The notes: generated from the letters alone by a model not told the origin. A DNA stretch of 34,725 nt from Candidatus Latescibacterota bacterium (GCA_016209865.1 JACQVL010000249.1:1-34725), one strand, 5' to 3'; shown: positions 7,725 through 15,588, numbered from the stretch's first letter. Translations and numbers: made by a program.

Positions 7725-9171
7725 AGACATCCTCGTTTTGATCTCTAACGACCAACGACCACTGACCACCGACGACTGTCAGGTATTCATCGATGTGCCG
7801 GGCGGCGTCGAGGCCGTCTTTGAGGGCGGTGACGACGAGGTCCGCCCCGCGGACGATATCCCCGCCCGCGAACACGCCGGGCCGGGTCGTCATCAGAGTG
7901 GCATCCACCTCGTACGACCCGTATTTCGTCCGGCGTAACTGCCCATCACGCTGATCCGGCACCGGAGTCGGGTCGAACCCGAACGCGACGATGGCCGTGT
8001 CCACTTCGACCTCGAAATTACTGGCCGGGATCGCCACCGGCCGTCGTCGTCCGTCCGCACCCGGTTCCCCCAACTCCATCCGGATGCATTCGACGGCCCG
8101 GACATGGCCGCGCTCATCCCCGATAAATTGGACGGGTTGGGTCAGGAAGAGGAATTCGATCCCTTCTTCACGGGCGCTCTTCACCTCCCGCCGGCTCCCC
8201 GGCATGTTCGCCTCGTCCCGCCGGTAGATGCAGCGGACTTCGGACGCGCCCAGCCGGACCGCCGTCCGGACACAGTCCATCGCGGTATCCCCGCCGCCGA
8301 AGACGGCGACCCGCTGGCTCGTCAGGTCATCGTGCCCACGGAGAGTCTCGGGCAGGTCTTCGGCGGGGACGTTGTTGCGGATGAGAAACGGGAGCGCGTC
8401 CTCGATCCCGTCGAGATGAATCCCGGGCGTTTCCGGCCGCTTGGCGTCCGTCGCGCCCGTGCCCAGAAACACCGCGTCGAACCCGATCTCGAACAGCTCG
8501 TCGAGGGTAAGATGGGCGCCAATCCGCGTGTTCGTGACGAACGTGATGCCGAGACGACGGAGCATCTCGACCTCACGGTCGACGACGTCCCGACTCAGCT
8601 TGAACCCCGGGATGCCGTACCGCAACAGTCCGCCTGGCTGGAGCCAGGCGTCATAGACGGTCACCAGGTGCCCGCGCCGGACGAGGGCCGCCGCGCAGGC
8701 CAGGCCGGCCGGTCCCGCGCCGATCACCGCCACCAGTTTGCCAGTCGGCGGCGGAAGCGGCGGGACGGGGAACTCGCCATCGGCGAATGTGAGCTCATTG
8801 ATGTTCCACTCGATCGCCCCGATGGCCACCGGTTCATGCTTGACGCCGACGATGCACACTTCTTCACACAGCCGATCCTGCGGGCAGATCCGGCCGCAGA
8901 TTTCGGGCATCGGGTTGGTCATCCGTGAACACAGCGCCGCCTCGCTCACCCGTCCTTGAGCGGTGAGGACGAGCCAATCTTTGATGTGGTTGCCCAGCGG
9001 GCACGCCTGCATGCACGGCGGGTTCTTGCACTCCACGCACCGCTGGGCTTGAAGGATGAGTGTCTCACGGTCATACGGGCTGGATATGGGGTTGAAATCC
9101 CGAACCCGCTCAGTCGGCGACCGTTTGGGCGGGTCGATACGCGCGAGCGCGAGTCTCTCTCGCTTGTCCAT
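7621..9171 (-). CDS. GltD/NfnB-like FeS flavoprotein NAD(P)H oxidoreductase
   Basis: A 516-residue protein starting MDKRERLALARIDPP. ATG 9171 is chosen since AGAGG lies 8 nt upstream; ATG 9177 is only 2 nt from it. The N-terminal ferredoxin-like half has CVECKNPPCMQACP and CGRICPQDRLCEEVC. This is followed by the FAD Rossmann motif VAVIGAGPAGL, the NAD(P)-site motif VAVFGGGDTAMD and the C-terminal 'GVFAGGDIVRG'. This is the small subunit family of glutamate synthase, NfnB and dihydropyrimidine dehydrogenase; no glutamate synthase large subunit is present. As first gene of the C1 operon it may bring electrons to the MTHFR. The normal domain end is near 'HIDEYL'; the final ~50 residues read through a repeat and 104 bp into metF. 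Confidence 0.9.
   Translation of the reverse strand: MDKRERLALARIDPPKRSPTERVRDFNPISSPYDRETLILQAQRCVECKNPPCMQACPLGNHIKDWLVLTAQGRVSEAALCSRMTNPMPEICGRICPQDRLCEEVCIVGVKHEPVAIGAIEWNINELTFADGEFPVPPLPPPTGKLVAVIGAGPAGLACAAALVRRGHLVTVYDAWLQPGGLLRYGIPGFKLSRDVVDREVEMLRRLGITFVTNTRIGAHLTLDELFEIGFDAVFLGTGATDAKRPETPGIHLDGIEDALPFLIRNNVPAEDLPETLRGHDDLTSQRVAVFGGGDTAMDCVRTAVRLGASEVRCIYRRDEANMPGSRREVKSAREEGIEFLFLTQPVQFIGDERGHVRAVECIRMELGEPGADGRRRPVAIPASNFEVEVDTAIVAFGFDPTPVPDQRDGQLRRTKYGSYEVDATLMTTRPGVFAGGDIVRGADLVVTALKDGLDAARHIDEYLTVVGGQWSLVVRDQNEDVYERLQARPRSASVCLLGRTRPRPGSLRPGDGTVS
7749..7778. repeat. Short tandem GACCACTGACCAC-type interspersed repeat, copy 2
   Basis: This is the same family as 5306-5337, with units CGACCA, ACGACCACTGACC and ACCGACGACTG. 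It lies between the ancestral end of the GltD-like gene and the metF ribosome site and has been incorporated into the GltD-like reading frame (tail residues TVVGGQWSLVV). Confidence 0.7.
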
Positions 9172-9205
9172 CGTCATCACCTCTGAGAAATTTCCTCTAC
9201 GATCG

Positions 9206-9300
9206 TGACAGATTGTCAATCATCCCGATGTCCCGTTCTCCCACCTCTGACATTTTGACGAAATGAACGAAAAACCCTTAGATCACAGCGACAGTTTGTC
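9206..9300 (-). promoter_or_regulatory. Pair of GACA-N3-TGTC palindromes upstream of the C1/POR operon
   Basis: TGACAGATTGTCA (9206-9218) and GACAGTTTGTC (9290-9300) are two near-identical palindromes 83 bp apart centre to centre. A weaker relative, TGACATTTTGAC, starts near 9248. On the minus strand each palindrome reads TTGACAnnCTGTC, so it overlaps a consensus -35 hexamer TTGACA; the -10 boxes are poor. They could be operators or activator sites for the leftward operon, or distant enhancer sites for the rightward sigma-54 promoter at 9592. Symmetry is seen in the sequence; the role is inferred. Confidence 0.45.
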
Positions 9301-9308
9301 AACCGATG

Positions 9309-9341
9309 CCCCCCTTCTCCTGGCAGAACAGGGAGAGGGGT
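9309..9341. repeat. REP-like palindromic element in the divergent intergenic region
   Basis: CCCCCTTCTCCTGG pairs imperfectly with CAGGGAGAGGGG around a short loop. It is related in composition and design to the elements at 6163-6193, 34462-34492 and 34556-34597. Confidence 0.6.
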
Positions 9342-9494
9342 GCCGGCGGCCCGGTTGAGGCTCTCATCCGCTCTGTTGCACATCCAGGGGGATCGGTGCA
9401 TCCGCTGCGTCTCACGTTTCCCGATATTCCCGGCCGCTTCATCCATCAAACGCGCTGTCTATGTAGGGATGGAAGCAACAAACATGCCATAGGA

Positions 9495-9516
9495 GGGGCA
9501 CACGGCCGCGTGCCCC
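9495..9516. repeat. GGGGCAC hairpin, interspersed-repeat type
   Basis: GGGGCAC (9495-9501) pairs with GTGCCCC (9510-9516), loop of 8 nt rich in G and C, followed by TACG. It lies in the 650-bp divergent intergenic region, which otherwise shows no coding signal. It resembles the short GTAGGGGCAC-type intergenic palindromes found in many bacterial genomes; no terminator T-tract follows. Confidence 0.55.
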
Positions 9517-9591
9517 TACGCAGACGACCGCCCGGTTTTGTGTGATCGTCAGCAATCCTCAGGATAGAGGAGACCGAATAGATGGACGACC

Positions 9592-9607
9592 TGGCATCGT
9601 TTTTGCC
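9592..9607 (+). promoter_or_regulatory. Sigma-54 (-24/-12) promoter for the DUF362/URO-D gene set
   Basis: TGGCATCGTTTTTGCC has the invariant GG (9593-9594) and GC (9605-9606) separated by exactly 10 nt, and matches the TGGCAC-N5-TTGC pattern. The predicted start is near 9617, leaving a leader of about 200 nt before the first gene at 9825. A second TTTGCCATAG follows but without correct GG spacing. Sigma-54 control implies an activator protein, for which the upstream palindromes at 9206-9300 are candidate sites. Confidence 0.65.
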
Positions 9608-9683
9608 ATAGTTTGCCATAGAGAGATAGAGAATAGAGGAAGAGAAGAAGGACTCTCCACCGCCTTTTATCGCAGTTGTTGCT

Positions 9684-9726
9684 GATCACCAATCACCGAC
9701 CACTGGCCACTGGTCGTCGACCGACT
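9684..9726. repeat. GACCACTGGCCAC-type interspersed repeat, copy 3
   Basis: It has units ATCACCA, ATCACCG and ACCACTGGCC ending in the palindrome CGACCACTGGCCACTGGTCG. Related to 5306-5337 and 7749-7778, it lies in the leader downstream of the sigma-54 promoter. Confidence 0.65.
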
Positions 9727-9737
9727 CTTCCCCCAGT

Positions 9738-9784
9738 GTTGCAAGTGCAACAGCGATGCAACACAACGTTGTGCAACGTGCAAC
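9738..9784 (+). promoter_or_regulatory. Array of GTTGCA/TGCAAC half-sites ahead of the first rightward gene
   Basis: GTTGCAAGTGCAAC (9738-9751) is a perfect inverted pair. Further TGCAAC copies start at 9757, 9772 and 9779, and CACAACGTTGTG is nested at 9762-9773. Five half-sites in 47 bp is far above chance. As the array lies between the sigma-54 start and the AAGGAGG of the gene at 9825, it could be a protein operator or, in RNA, alternative hairpins near the translation start. Confidence 0.45.
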
Positions 9785-9824
9785 TTTCCGTCCCGATGGA
9801 TGGATCGGCTGAAAGGAGGGTTCT

Positions 9825-10106
9825 ATGACATCTCCGTTCACGCACCCCTGGTTGTTGATCGGCGCGCTGATTGCGGTCGCCGCGCTGTACGTCGTCTTGC
9901 CCGTGGTCATGCAGGCATTCTGGCGCTATCGCCGGCCACGAACGTTCGTCTGTCCCGACACCGGCGGGCAGGTGGAGATCCATCTCGACGCCGCCCATGC
10001 CGCAGTCGGAGCCGCCTACGATCAGCATCCGCACCTGCGAGTCAAGCAGTGTGCGCTCTGGCCTGATCGACGAAATTGCGAGCAGGCATGCCTCAAACAG
10101 GCATGA
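9825..10106 (+). CDS. Small membrane-anchored protein with cysteine-containing soluble part
   Basis: A 93-residue protein beginning MTSPFTHPWLLIGALIAVAA, with a perfect AAGGAGG ribosome site. Residues about 9-32 form one membrane helix. The soluble part has FVCPDTGG near residue 43 and ends CALWPDRRNCEQACLKQA, four cysteines in all, which could bind a metal or haem-like ligand but lack a CxxCH motif. I do not recognise an established family name. It is first behind the sigma-54 promoter and its stop is 21 bp before the DUF362 gene, so it is probably a membrane partner of that exported protein. Function unknown. Confidence 0.8.
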   Translation: MTSPFTHPWLLIGALIAVAALYVVLPVVMQAFWRYRRPRTFVCPDTGGQVEIHLDAAHAAVGAAYDQHPHLRVKQCALWPDRRNCEQACLKQA

Positions 10107-10127
10107 TTGAGGAAGGAGGTCCCTCCT

Positions 10128-11036
10128 ATGGAACCGCGGATGACACGGAGGGAGTTTATCGCGCAGGCCGCCATGGTGGGCGCGGCGGTGTCTGGCGCGA
10201 GTCTGTTCGGGACGCAGGTGTTCGCCGCGCCGGAATCGGTGATCGCTGTCGCCGCCAACGCCGAGCCAGGACTCCTGGCCCGGCAGGCTGTCAAAGCCTT
10301 GGGTGGGATGCGCCTGTTCGTGAAACCCGGACAACGGGTCATCGTGAAGCCGAACGCCTCGTACGCATGCCCGCCAGAACAAGCGGTCACGACCCATCCC
10401 GCGATCGTCGCAGAAGTCATCAAGATGTGCCATGAAGCGGGCGCGGCCGAAGTCATCGTCCTCGATAGCCCGGTCGAACCTGCCCGGAAAGCGTTCGACA
10501 TCAGCGGCATTCGTGAAGCGGCGGAGCAGGAGAAAGCAGGGGTCATGCTGGCGTCGAGCTTCTATCGGCCGTTGGCCGTGCCGCGAGGTCAGGTCTTGAA
10601 TACGATGACCGTTCATGTCGGGAAGGACGTGCTGGAGGCAGACGTCATCATCAGCGTCCCCATCGCCAAGGCTCATGCGGCGACCGGCTATTCACTCGGC
10701 TTAAAGAGCTTGATGGGGCTGGTCCGGAACCGGCAGGCCTGGCATACCAGCGCCAGCCTGGATCAGTGCATCGCGGATTTTGCCACCGCCATCCGTCCGC
10801 GCCTGACGATCCTCGACGCGCACCGGATTCTGCTGACGAACGGCCCGAAAGGTCCCGGCGAGACGAAGGACGTAGGACAGGTGATCGCGGGGACTGACCC
10901 GGTGGCGGTCGATGCCTACGCCGTGACCCTCTTCGGAGCGACTGCCGCTGACGTGCCGCATATCGCCGCCGCCGCCCGGCTCGGTGTCGGCCAGATGGAC
11001 TTGAAGCAGGTGCGGATCAAGAAGACGTCGGTGTGA
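10128..11036 (+). CDS. Tat-exported DUF362 domain protein
   Basis: A 302-residue protein starting MEPRMTRREFIAQAAMVGAA. ATG 10128 has GGAAGGAGGT upstream; the TTG at 10107 is rejected. The twin-arginine motif TRREFI plus a hydrophobic stretch to about residue 32 (cut near VFAAP) predicts Tat export. The body has DUF362 features: 'VIVKPNASYACPPEQAVTTH', 'AHAATGYSLGLKSLMGLV' and 'ILDAHRILLTNGPKGPG', ending 'GTDPVAVDAYAVTLFG'. No C-terminal ferredoxin motif, common in other DUF362 proteins, is present. The biochemical role of the domain is unsettled. It lies between the small membrane protein and two URO-D genes. The ribosome site can pair with the CCTCC just downstream (GGAG/CTCC), which may weaken translation. 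Confidence 0.88.
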   Translation: MEPRMTRREFIAQAAMVGAAVSGASLFGTQVFAAPESVIAVAANAEPGLLARQAVKALGGMRLFVKPGQRVIVKPNASYACPPEQAVTTHPAIVAEVIKMCHEAGAAEVIVLDSPVEPARKAFDISGIREAAEQEKAGVMLASSFYRPLAVPRGQVLNTMTVHVGKDVLEADVIISVPIAKAHAATGYSLGLKSLMGLVRNRQAWHTSASLDQCIADFATAIRPRLTILDAHRILLTNGPKGPGETKDVGQVIAGTDPVAVDAYAVTLFGATAADVPHIAAAARLGVGQMDLKQVRIKKTSV

Positions 11037-11059
11037 AGGGAGGTCATACGAGTGAGGCG

Positions 11060-12166
11060 ATGACACGCAAAGAACTCAACTTAGCCATCTTTGAGGGGAC
11101 CGCTCAGCACGTGCTGTGGCAGCCGCGCCTGGAGACGTGGATCGCTCATCACATGGAGCGCGATACCCTCCCGGAACGCTTCCGTGGGATGAGTCACCTC
11201 GACATCTACGACGCGCTGAGGTGCTCCATTCGCTACGCCGCTTCCGTCGGGATCGAACGGTGGGACGCCCGGTCTGACCTGGTCCGCATCGAGGAACAGC
11301 ATCCCAGCCACACCGTCTCGCGCGTGCGAACCCCGGCGGGAGAGATCAGCACCGTCTACCGGGATATCTGGGAGGAGAACCGGCGGGTGAACCACCGGAT
11401 TGAAGCGTATCCGGTGAAGACCGTCCAGGAGCTTCGGGTGGTCATCGACCTGATCGACCGCCAGCAGTTCCGGACGAACCCCGAGACGTTCCGTCGCGCC
11501 GCAGAGACAGTAGGACACCGTGGCGAACCGACGATGTTCCTGTCGAGCTCAGGCTTTACCGACCTGATCAAAACCTGGTGCGGCCTCCCCGGGACGTACT
11601 ACTTGCTCCAGGATCATCCGGCCGAGGTAGAGATGTACTTAGAGGCGTGCGACCGCCGGGACGACCGTCTCCTCGACGCCGCGCTGCAGCTCCCGTGCCG
11701 GGTCTTCAACTTAGGGGATCACGCGAACAACGAATTCACGCCGCCCCCCATTCTGAAGAAATACCTGTTGCCCAGGTGGCAGCGGATTGCCGATCGGCTG
11801 CACACAGCCGGCCGGTTCGTGCACACCCATTGGGACGGCAACTCGCGACTGATCCTGCCGTTCCTCCGTGAGACCCGTCTGGACGCGGTCGAAGCGCTGA
11901 CTCCCGTCCCGATGTGTGACATGACGCTGGAGGAGATCAAGGAGGCGGTGGGGGATTCGATGGTCGTCCTCGACCTCCTGCGGGCGATCGACTTTTTGCC
12001 CAATTATCCTGTCGAGGCGTTGCTGGACTTCACCCGCCGGGCGATCGATCTGTTCGCGCCACGGCTGATCCTGGGCATCTCGGATGAGATCTCTCAGGTC
12101 GGTCAGATCGAGAAAGTGGAAGCCGTCTCGGAGCTGGTCGATCATATCTGCGGCCTTGCGGCGTAG
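11060..12166 (+). CDS. URO-D superfamily methyltransferase-like protein C
   Basis: About 368 residues starting MTRKELNLAIFEGTAQHVLW. GTG 11033 in the same frame is an alternative start; a GGGAGGT at 11038-11044 lies unusually far from ATG 11060 and GTGAGG lies very near. It is the most divergent of the URO-D set: HTHWDGNSRLILPFLRET is the core barrel segment, and MCDMTLEEIKEAVGDSMVVL and 'LILGISDEIS' end the fold. WDARSDLVRI near residue 75 replaces the usual N-terminal substrate segment. It is followed after 20 bp by URO-D D and lies downstream of DUF362, so these four genes probably form one transcript. Probable corrinoid or folate-linked methyltransferase; substrate unknown. Confidence 0.82.
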   Translation: MTRKELNLAIFEGTAQHVLWQPRLETWIAHHMERDTLPERFRGMSHLDIYDALRCSIRYAASVGIERWDARSDLVRIEEQHPSHTVSRVRTPAGEISTVYRDIWEENRRVNHRIEAYPVKTVQELRVVIDLIDRQQFRTNPETFRRAAETVGHRGEPTMFLSSSGFTDLIKTWCGLPGTYYLLQDHPAEVEMYLEACDRRDDRLLDAALQLPCRVFNLGDHANNEFTPPPILKKYLLPRWQRIADRLHTAGRFVHTHWDGNSRLILPFLRETRLDAVEALTPVPMCDMTLEEIKEAVGDSMVVLDLLRAIDFLPNYPVEALLDFTRRAIDLFAPRLILGISDEISQVGQIEKVEAVSELVDHICGLAA

Positions 12167-12186
12167 TGGTTGAAAAGGGAATCGTT

Positions 12187-13245
12187 ATGACCTCACAAGA
12201 GCGCATCACCCTCGTTCTGTCGCACGGCGTTCCCGACCGGGTGCCGATTCACGACACATACTGGGAGACGACGGTACAGCGGTGGCGGACGGAAGGACTG
12301 CCGGAGGGCGTCTCGCCAGAAGAATATTTTCGGACGGAGATCGTCCGGGTTGCCGGTGATTACACGCTGCAGTTCCCCGTGCGCGTCGTGGAAGAGACCG
12401 ACCGCTACAGGTTGTACTGGGACAGCAACGGGGCGCTGCGCAAAGACCTGCAGACTCCGGACGGATGGACGCCGCAGTGGTTGGATTTTACGATCAAGAG
12501 CAAGGACGATTGGCACATCCATCGCCACCGGATGGGGTTTCACGAGACCCGCATCTCAAGGTCATCCCTCGATGTCTACCACCATGCTCGCCAGCAGGGC
12601 AAGTTCGTCGTCTATTCGGGCCATGCCTGCTTTCACCCGACGTGGGCGAAGATCGGGATGGAGAACGAGCTGATACGGATGATCGAAGACCCCGACTTCA
12701 TCACCGACCTGTTTGCCGCACACACCCAGCTCATGATCGATCTGTACGAGGGAATGCGGCGATTGGGGATGACGTTCGACGCGGCATGGTTCAACGACGA
12801 CTTGGGCTGGACGGTGGCGCCGTTGATCTCCCCCGCCATGTACCGGGAGCTGGTCTTTCCCCATCACAAGCGACTGTGCGACTACTTCGCCGAGCGAGGC
12901 CTCAAGACGATGCTCCACTCTGACGGCAACGTCGGGCCGCTCATTCCCCACTTCCTGGACGCGGGGTTCGTCGCGTTGCACCCGCTCGAAGCGAAGGCCG
13001 GACTGGACGTCCGCGACCTGAAGCGACAGTATGGCGACTGCTTAGTGTTGTTCGGCAACATCGACGTGCGCAGGCTGTCGGGGACGAGAGACGAGATCGA
13101 GGAAGAGATTCGCGCAAAGCTCACCGCCGCCAAAGAGGGCGGAGGCTACATCTATCACTCCGACCATTCCGTCCCGTCCAACGTCTCGTTCGCTGGGTAC
13201 TGTTTTGCCATCGAGATGGTGAAGCAGTATGGAGTCTATGACTAA
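12187..13245 (+). CDS. URO-D superfamily methyltransferase-like protein D
   Basis: A 352-residue protein starting MTSQERITLVLSHGVPDRVP; AAAAGGGA precedes ATG 12187, and an in-frame GTG at 12166 is less likely. Typical URO-D superfamily segments are the N-terminal 'QERI..VL.H..PDRVP', 'FNDDLGWTVAPLISPAMYRE', 'MLHSDGNVGPLIPHFLDAG', 'LFGNIDVRRLSG' and 'YIYHSDHSVPSNVSF'. The H-S-D-G-N motif occupies the position where MtaA-type enzymes have a zinc-binding H-x-C. It resembles URO-D B most closely in layout and length. It is last of the rightward sigma-54 set; an inverted repeat follows before napA. Confidence 0.88.
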   Translation: MTSQERITLVLSHGVPDRVPIHDTYWETTVQRWRTEGLPEGVSPEEYFRTEIVRVAGDYTLQFPVRVVEETDRYRLYWDSNGALRKDLQTPDGWTPQWLDFTIKSKDDWHIHRHRMGFHETRISRSSLDVYHHARQQGKFVVYSGHACFHPTWAKIGMENELIRMIEDPDFITDLFAAHTQLMIDLYEGMRRLGMTFDAAWFNDDLGWTVAPLISPAMYRELVFPHHKRLCDYFAERGLKTMLHSDGNVGPLIPHFLDAGFVALHPLEAKAGLDVRDLKRQYGDCLVLFGNIDVRRLSGTRDEIEEEIRAKLTAAKEGGGYIYHSDHSVPSNVSFAGYCFAIEMVKQYGVYD

Positions 13246-13253
13246 GCCATGTA

Positions 13254-13307
13254 TTTAACCACAAAGAAGCCTAAAAACTCTACCATCCTTTGCGTTCTTT
13301 GCGGTAA
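13254..13307. repeat. TTAACCACAAAG-type inverted repeat between URO-D D and napA
   Basis: TTAACCACAAAGAAGC on the left and GCGTTCTTTGCGGTAA on the right are near-perfect inverted arms about 20 nt apart. It matches the widespread intergenic type 'AACCACAAAGA...'. It fills the 99-bp gap and may act as a boundary between the C1 genes and the nitrate block; no clear promoter is visible in this gap. Confidence 0.65.
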
Positions 13308-13344
13308 AAACATGGCCGTTTCAAGCAGAGTATGAGGAGTTCGC

Positions 13345-15588
13345 ATGGAGCGACGTGATTTCCTGAAAACCGGGTTCTGGAGTTCCATCGGCCTCTATCT
13401 GGCGTCGAGACAGGTTGGGTGTGCGTTCGAGACAGAACCAGACGGCCTGGCCCGCGCCCAATCGTGGCACAAGAGCGTCTGCCGGTTCTGCGGCACGGGC
13501 TGTGGAGTGGTCGTCGGGATGCGGGACGGCAAGATCGTCGCCGTCCGTGGGGACGAACTGGCGCACAACAAAGGCATGATGTGCGTCAAGGGCACGATGC
13601 TCGCCGAACTGCCGAAGCTCGAAGGCCGGCTGCTGTACCCGATGATCCGCAAGGATGGCCGGTTGCAGCGGGCGACCTGGGACGAGGCGATGACGCTCGT
13701 CGCGGACAAATTCCGGGAGACGCTCGACCGGCTCGGCCCGTCTGGTATTGCGTTCTATGGCTCTGGCCAACTCTATACCCAGGAATCCTACACCGCCAAT
13801 AAGCTCTTCAAGGCAGGCCTCAAGAGCAACAACGTGGACGGCAACCCGCGTCTCTGCATGGCGTCTGCCGCGTTCGGGTACGTCCAGAGCTTCGGGAAAG
13901 ATGAACCACCAGGATGCTACGAGGACCTGGATCACGCCGCCTGTTTCTTCATCATCGGCGCGAACCCGTACGAAGCCCATCCCGTGCTGTTCGAGCGGAT
14001 GCGGCTCCGGCAGAAAGCCGACCCGTCCGTGAAGATGATCGTCGTCGATCCCCGCCGAACCCGGACCGCCGAGTACGCCGACCTGCATCTTCCCGTCCTG
14101 CCCGGCACCGATTTGATGCTCCTGAACAGCATGGCGCACGTCATCCTGCGGGACAACTTAGCCGACCTTGAATTCCTGAACGTGCATTGCACCATCCAGG
14201 ACGCAGCAGGGCCAACCACGCTCGACAAGATGCGCGCGTTCTACCGCGAGTACACTCCCGAACGGGCAGCGCGGGAGATGGGCATCTCCGCGAACCTGAT
14301 CGAGACCGCCGCCTATCTGTTCGCCACGTCGCCCGCGACGATGTCCCTCTGGACGATGGGGATCAACCAGCGCGTGCAGGGAGTGTTTCTCAACAACACG
14401 ATCATCACCCTCCATCTGATGACCGGCCAGATCGGCCGGCCGGGCGCGACCCCGTTCTCCCTGACCGGACAGGGCAACGCGTGCGGCGGAGTCCGGGATA
14501 CCGGGAGTCTCTCGCATGCGCTCCCCCTCGGCCACCAGGTGGCCAACCCGGAACACCGCCACACCGTCGAGCGGCTGTGGGGACTTCCCCCGGACACGCT
14601 CAACCCGGAACCCGGTCTCCATACCGTCGACCTGTTCAAAGCGATGAAGGACGGCCGAATCGGCGCGGCGCTCATCATGTGCACCAACCCGGGCCAGACG
14701 CTCCCCAACCTCGACGTGTACCGCCGGCGAGCGGAGGGATGCTTTCTGGTCGTCGCGGATGCTGTCGAGACCCGGACGACCGAACTGGCGGATGTCGTCC
14801 TCCCGGCCGCGCTCTGGCTGGAGAAAGAAGGGGTGTACGGCCAGGCAGAACGCCGGTACCAGTTGCTCCAGAAACTGATCGACCCGCCGGGGGAGGCGCG
14901 GAGCGACCTGGACATCCTGGTCGATCTGGCGAAGCGACTGGGACAGGACAGCCTCATCACGGCCCACGACCCGGAAGCGGTCTGGGATGAGTGGCGACAG
15001 ATGTCCGTTTCGACCAAGTACAACTTCTCCGGCATGACCTACGATCGTCTCAAACGAGAGCGCGGTCTCCAGTGGCCCTGTCCGACGGTCGACCATCCCG
15101 GCACCCGCCGGCGGTACGTGGAGGGGGACGACCCGCTCGTGACTCCTGGCTCGAAGATCGATTTCTACGGGAAGCCAGACCATAAAGCCGTCATTTTCCT
15201 CCGCCCCTATGAACCGTCGCCGGAACGGCCGAGCGAGACGTACCCGTTCCTGCTGACGACGGGACGGGTCATCCAGCAGTGGCACACCGGGACGATCACC
15301 AACCGAATCCCGGCGCTTCGCGACGTGACGCCGCCCGCCTCCCTGGAGATCAACCCGGAAGACGCCCACCGGCTGGGAGTGACGTCAGGAGATGCTGTCA
15401 CGGTCGCTTCCCGGTTCGGGACGATCACCCTGACCGTCGCCGTGTCCCCGGTTCCCCGGACCGGCGTTGTGTTCGCCAGCTTCTACGACGCCGACGTGCT
15501 CATCAACCGGGTCGTGGCGGATTACCTCGACCCCATCTCGAAACAGCCGGACTACAAGACGACCGCCGTGCACATCCGAAAGGCCTGA
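13345..15588 (+). CDS. napA: Periplasmic nitrate reductase catalytic subunit, NapA type
   Basis: A 747-residue protein, start MERRDFLKTGFWSSIGLYLA after GAGGAG. A Tat motif (ERRDFLK) begins the export signal. The N-terminal [4Fe-4S] ligands are C46-x2-C49-x3-C53 and C80. 'NPRLCMASAAFGYVQSFGKD' with Cys171 matches the molybdenum ligand segment of NapA, and 'PFSLTGQGNACGGVRDTGS' plus 'EKEGVYGQAERR' are family signatures. It reduces nitrate to nitrite in the periplasm with Mo-bisPGD. It is shorter than the ~830-residue dimeric enzymes and near the monomeric Desulfovibrio enzyme; no napB is present, in agreement with that form. Electrons would come from the tetrahaem protein 6 bp downstream. A formate dehydrogenase is less likely because the Cys is followed by Met-Ala-Ser, not His. 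Confidence 0.88.
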   Translation: MERRDFLKTGFWSSIGLYLASRQVGCAFETEPDGLARAQSWHKSVCRFCGTGCGVVVGMRDGKIVAVRGDELAHNKGMMCVKGTMLAELPKLEGRLLYPMIRKDGRLQRATWDEAMTLVADKFRETLDRLGPSGIAFYGSGQLYTQESYTANKLFKAGLKSNNVDGNPRLCMASAAFGYVQSFGKDEPPGCYEDLDHAACFFIIGANPYEAHPVLFERMRLRQKADPSVKMIVVDPRRTRTAEYADLHLPVLPGTDLMLLNSMAHVILRDNLADLEFLNVHCTIQDAAGPTTLDKMRAFYREYTPERAAREMGISANLIETAAYLFATSPATMSLWTMGINQRVQGVFLNNTIITLHLMTGQIGRPGATPFSLTGQGNACGGVRDTGSLSHALPLGHQVANPEHRHTVERLWGLPPDTLNPEPGLHTVDLFKAMKDGRIGAALIMCTNPGQTLPNLDVYRRRAEGCFLVVADAVETRTTELADVVLPAALWLEKEGVYGQAERRYQLLQKLIDPPGEARSDLDILVDLAKRLGQDSLITAHDPEAVWDEWRQMSVSTKYNFSGMTYDRLKRERGLQWPCPTVDHPGTRRRYVEGDDPLVTPGSKIDFYGKPDHKAVIFLRPYEPSPERPSETYPFLLTTGRVIQQWHTGTITNRIPALRDVTPPASLEINPEDAHRLGVTSGDAVTVASRFGTITLTVAVSPVPRTGVVFASFYDADVLINRVVADYLDPISKQPDYKTTAVHIRKA

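Noticed and set aside
9172-9824. A gene in the 650-bp divergent region
   Set aside because: Only short frames across repeats and palindromes; no ribosome site linked to a protein-like frame.
12187-13245. Assignment of the URO-D proteins as HemE of haem synthesis
   Set aside because: Five divergent paralogues, missing N-terminal tetrapyrrole residues, and linkage to C1 enzymes argue against it.
13345-15588. Formate dehydrogenase alpha subunit
   Set aside because: The molybdenum-ligand segment is CMASAA as in NapA, not Cys/Sec followed by His.
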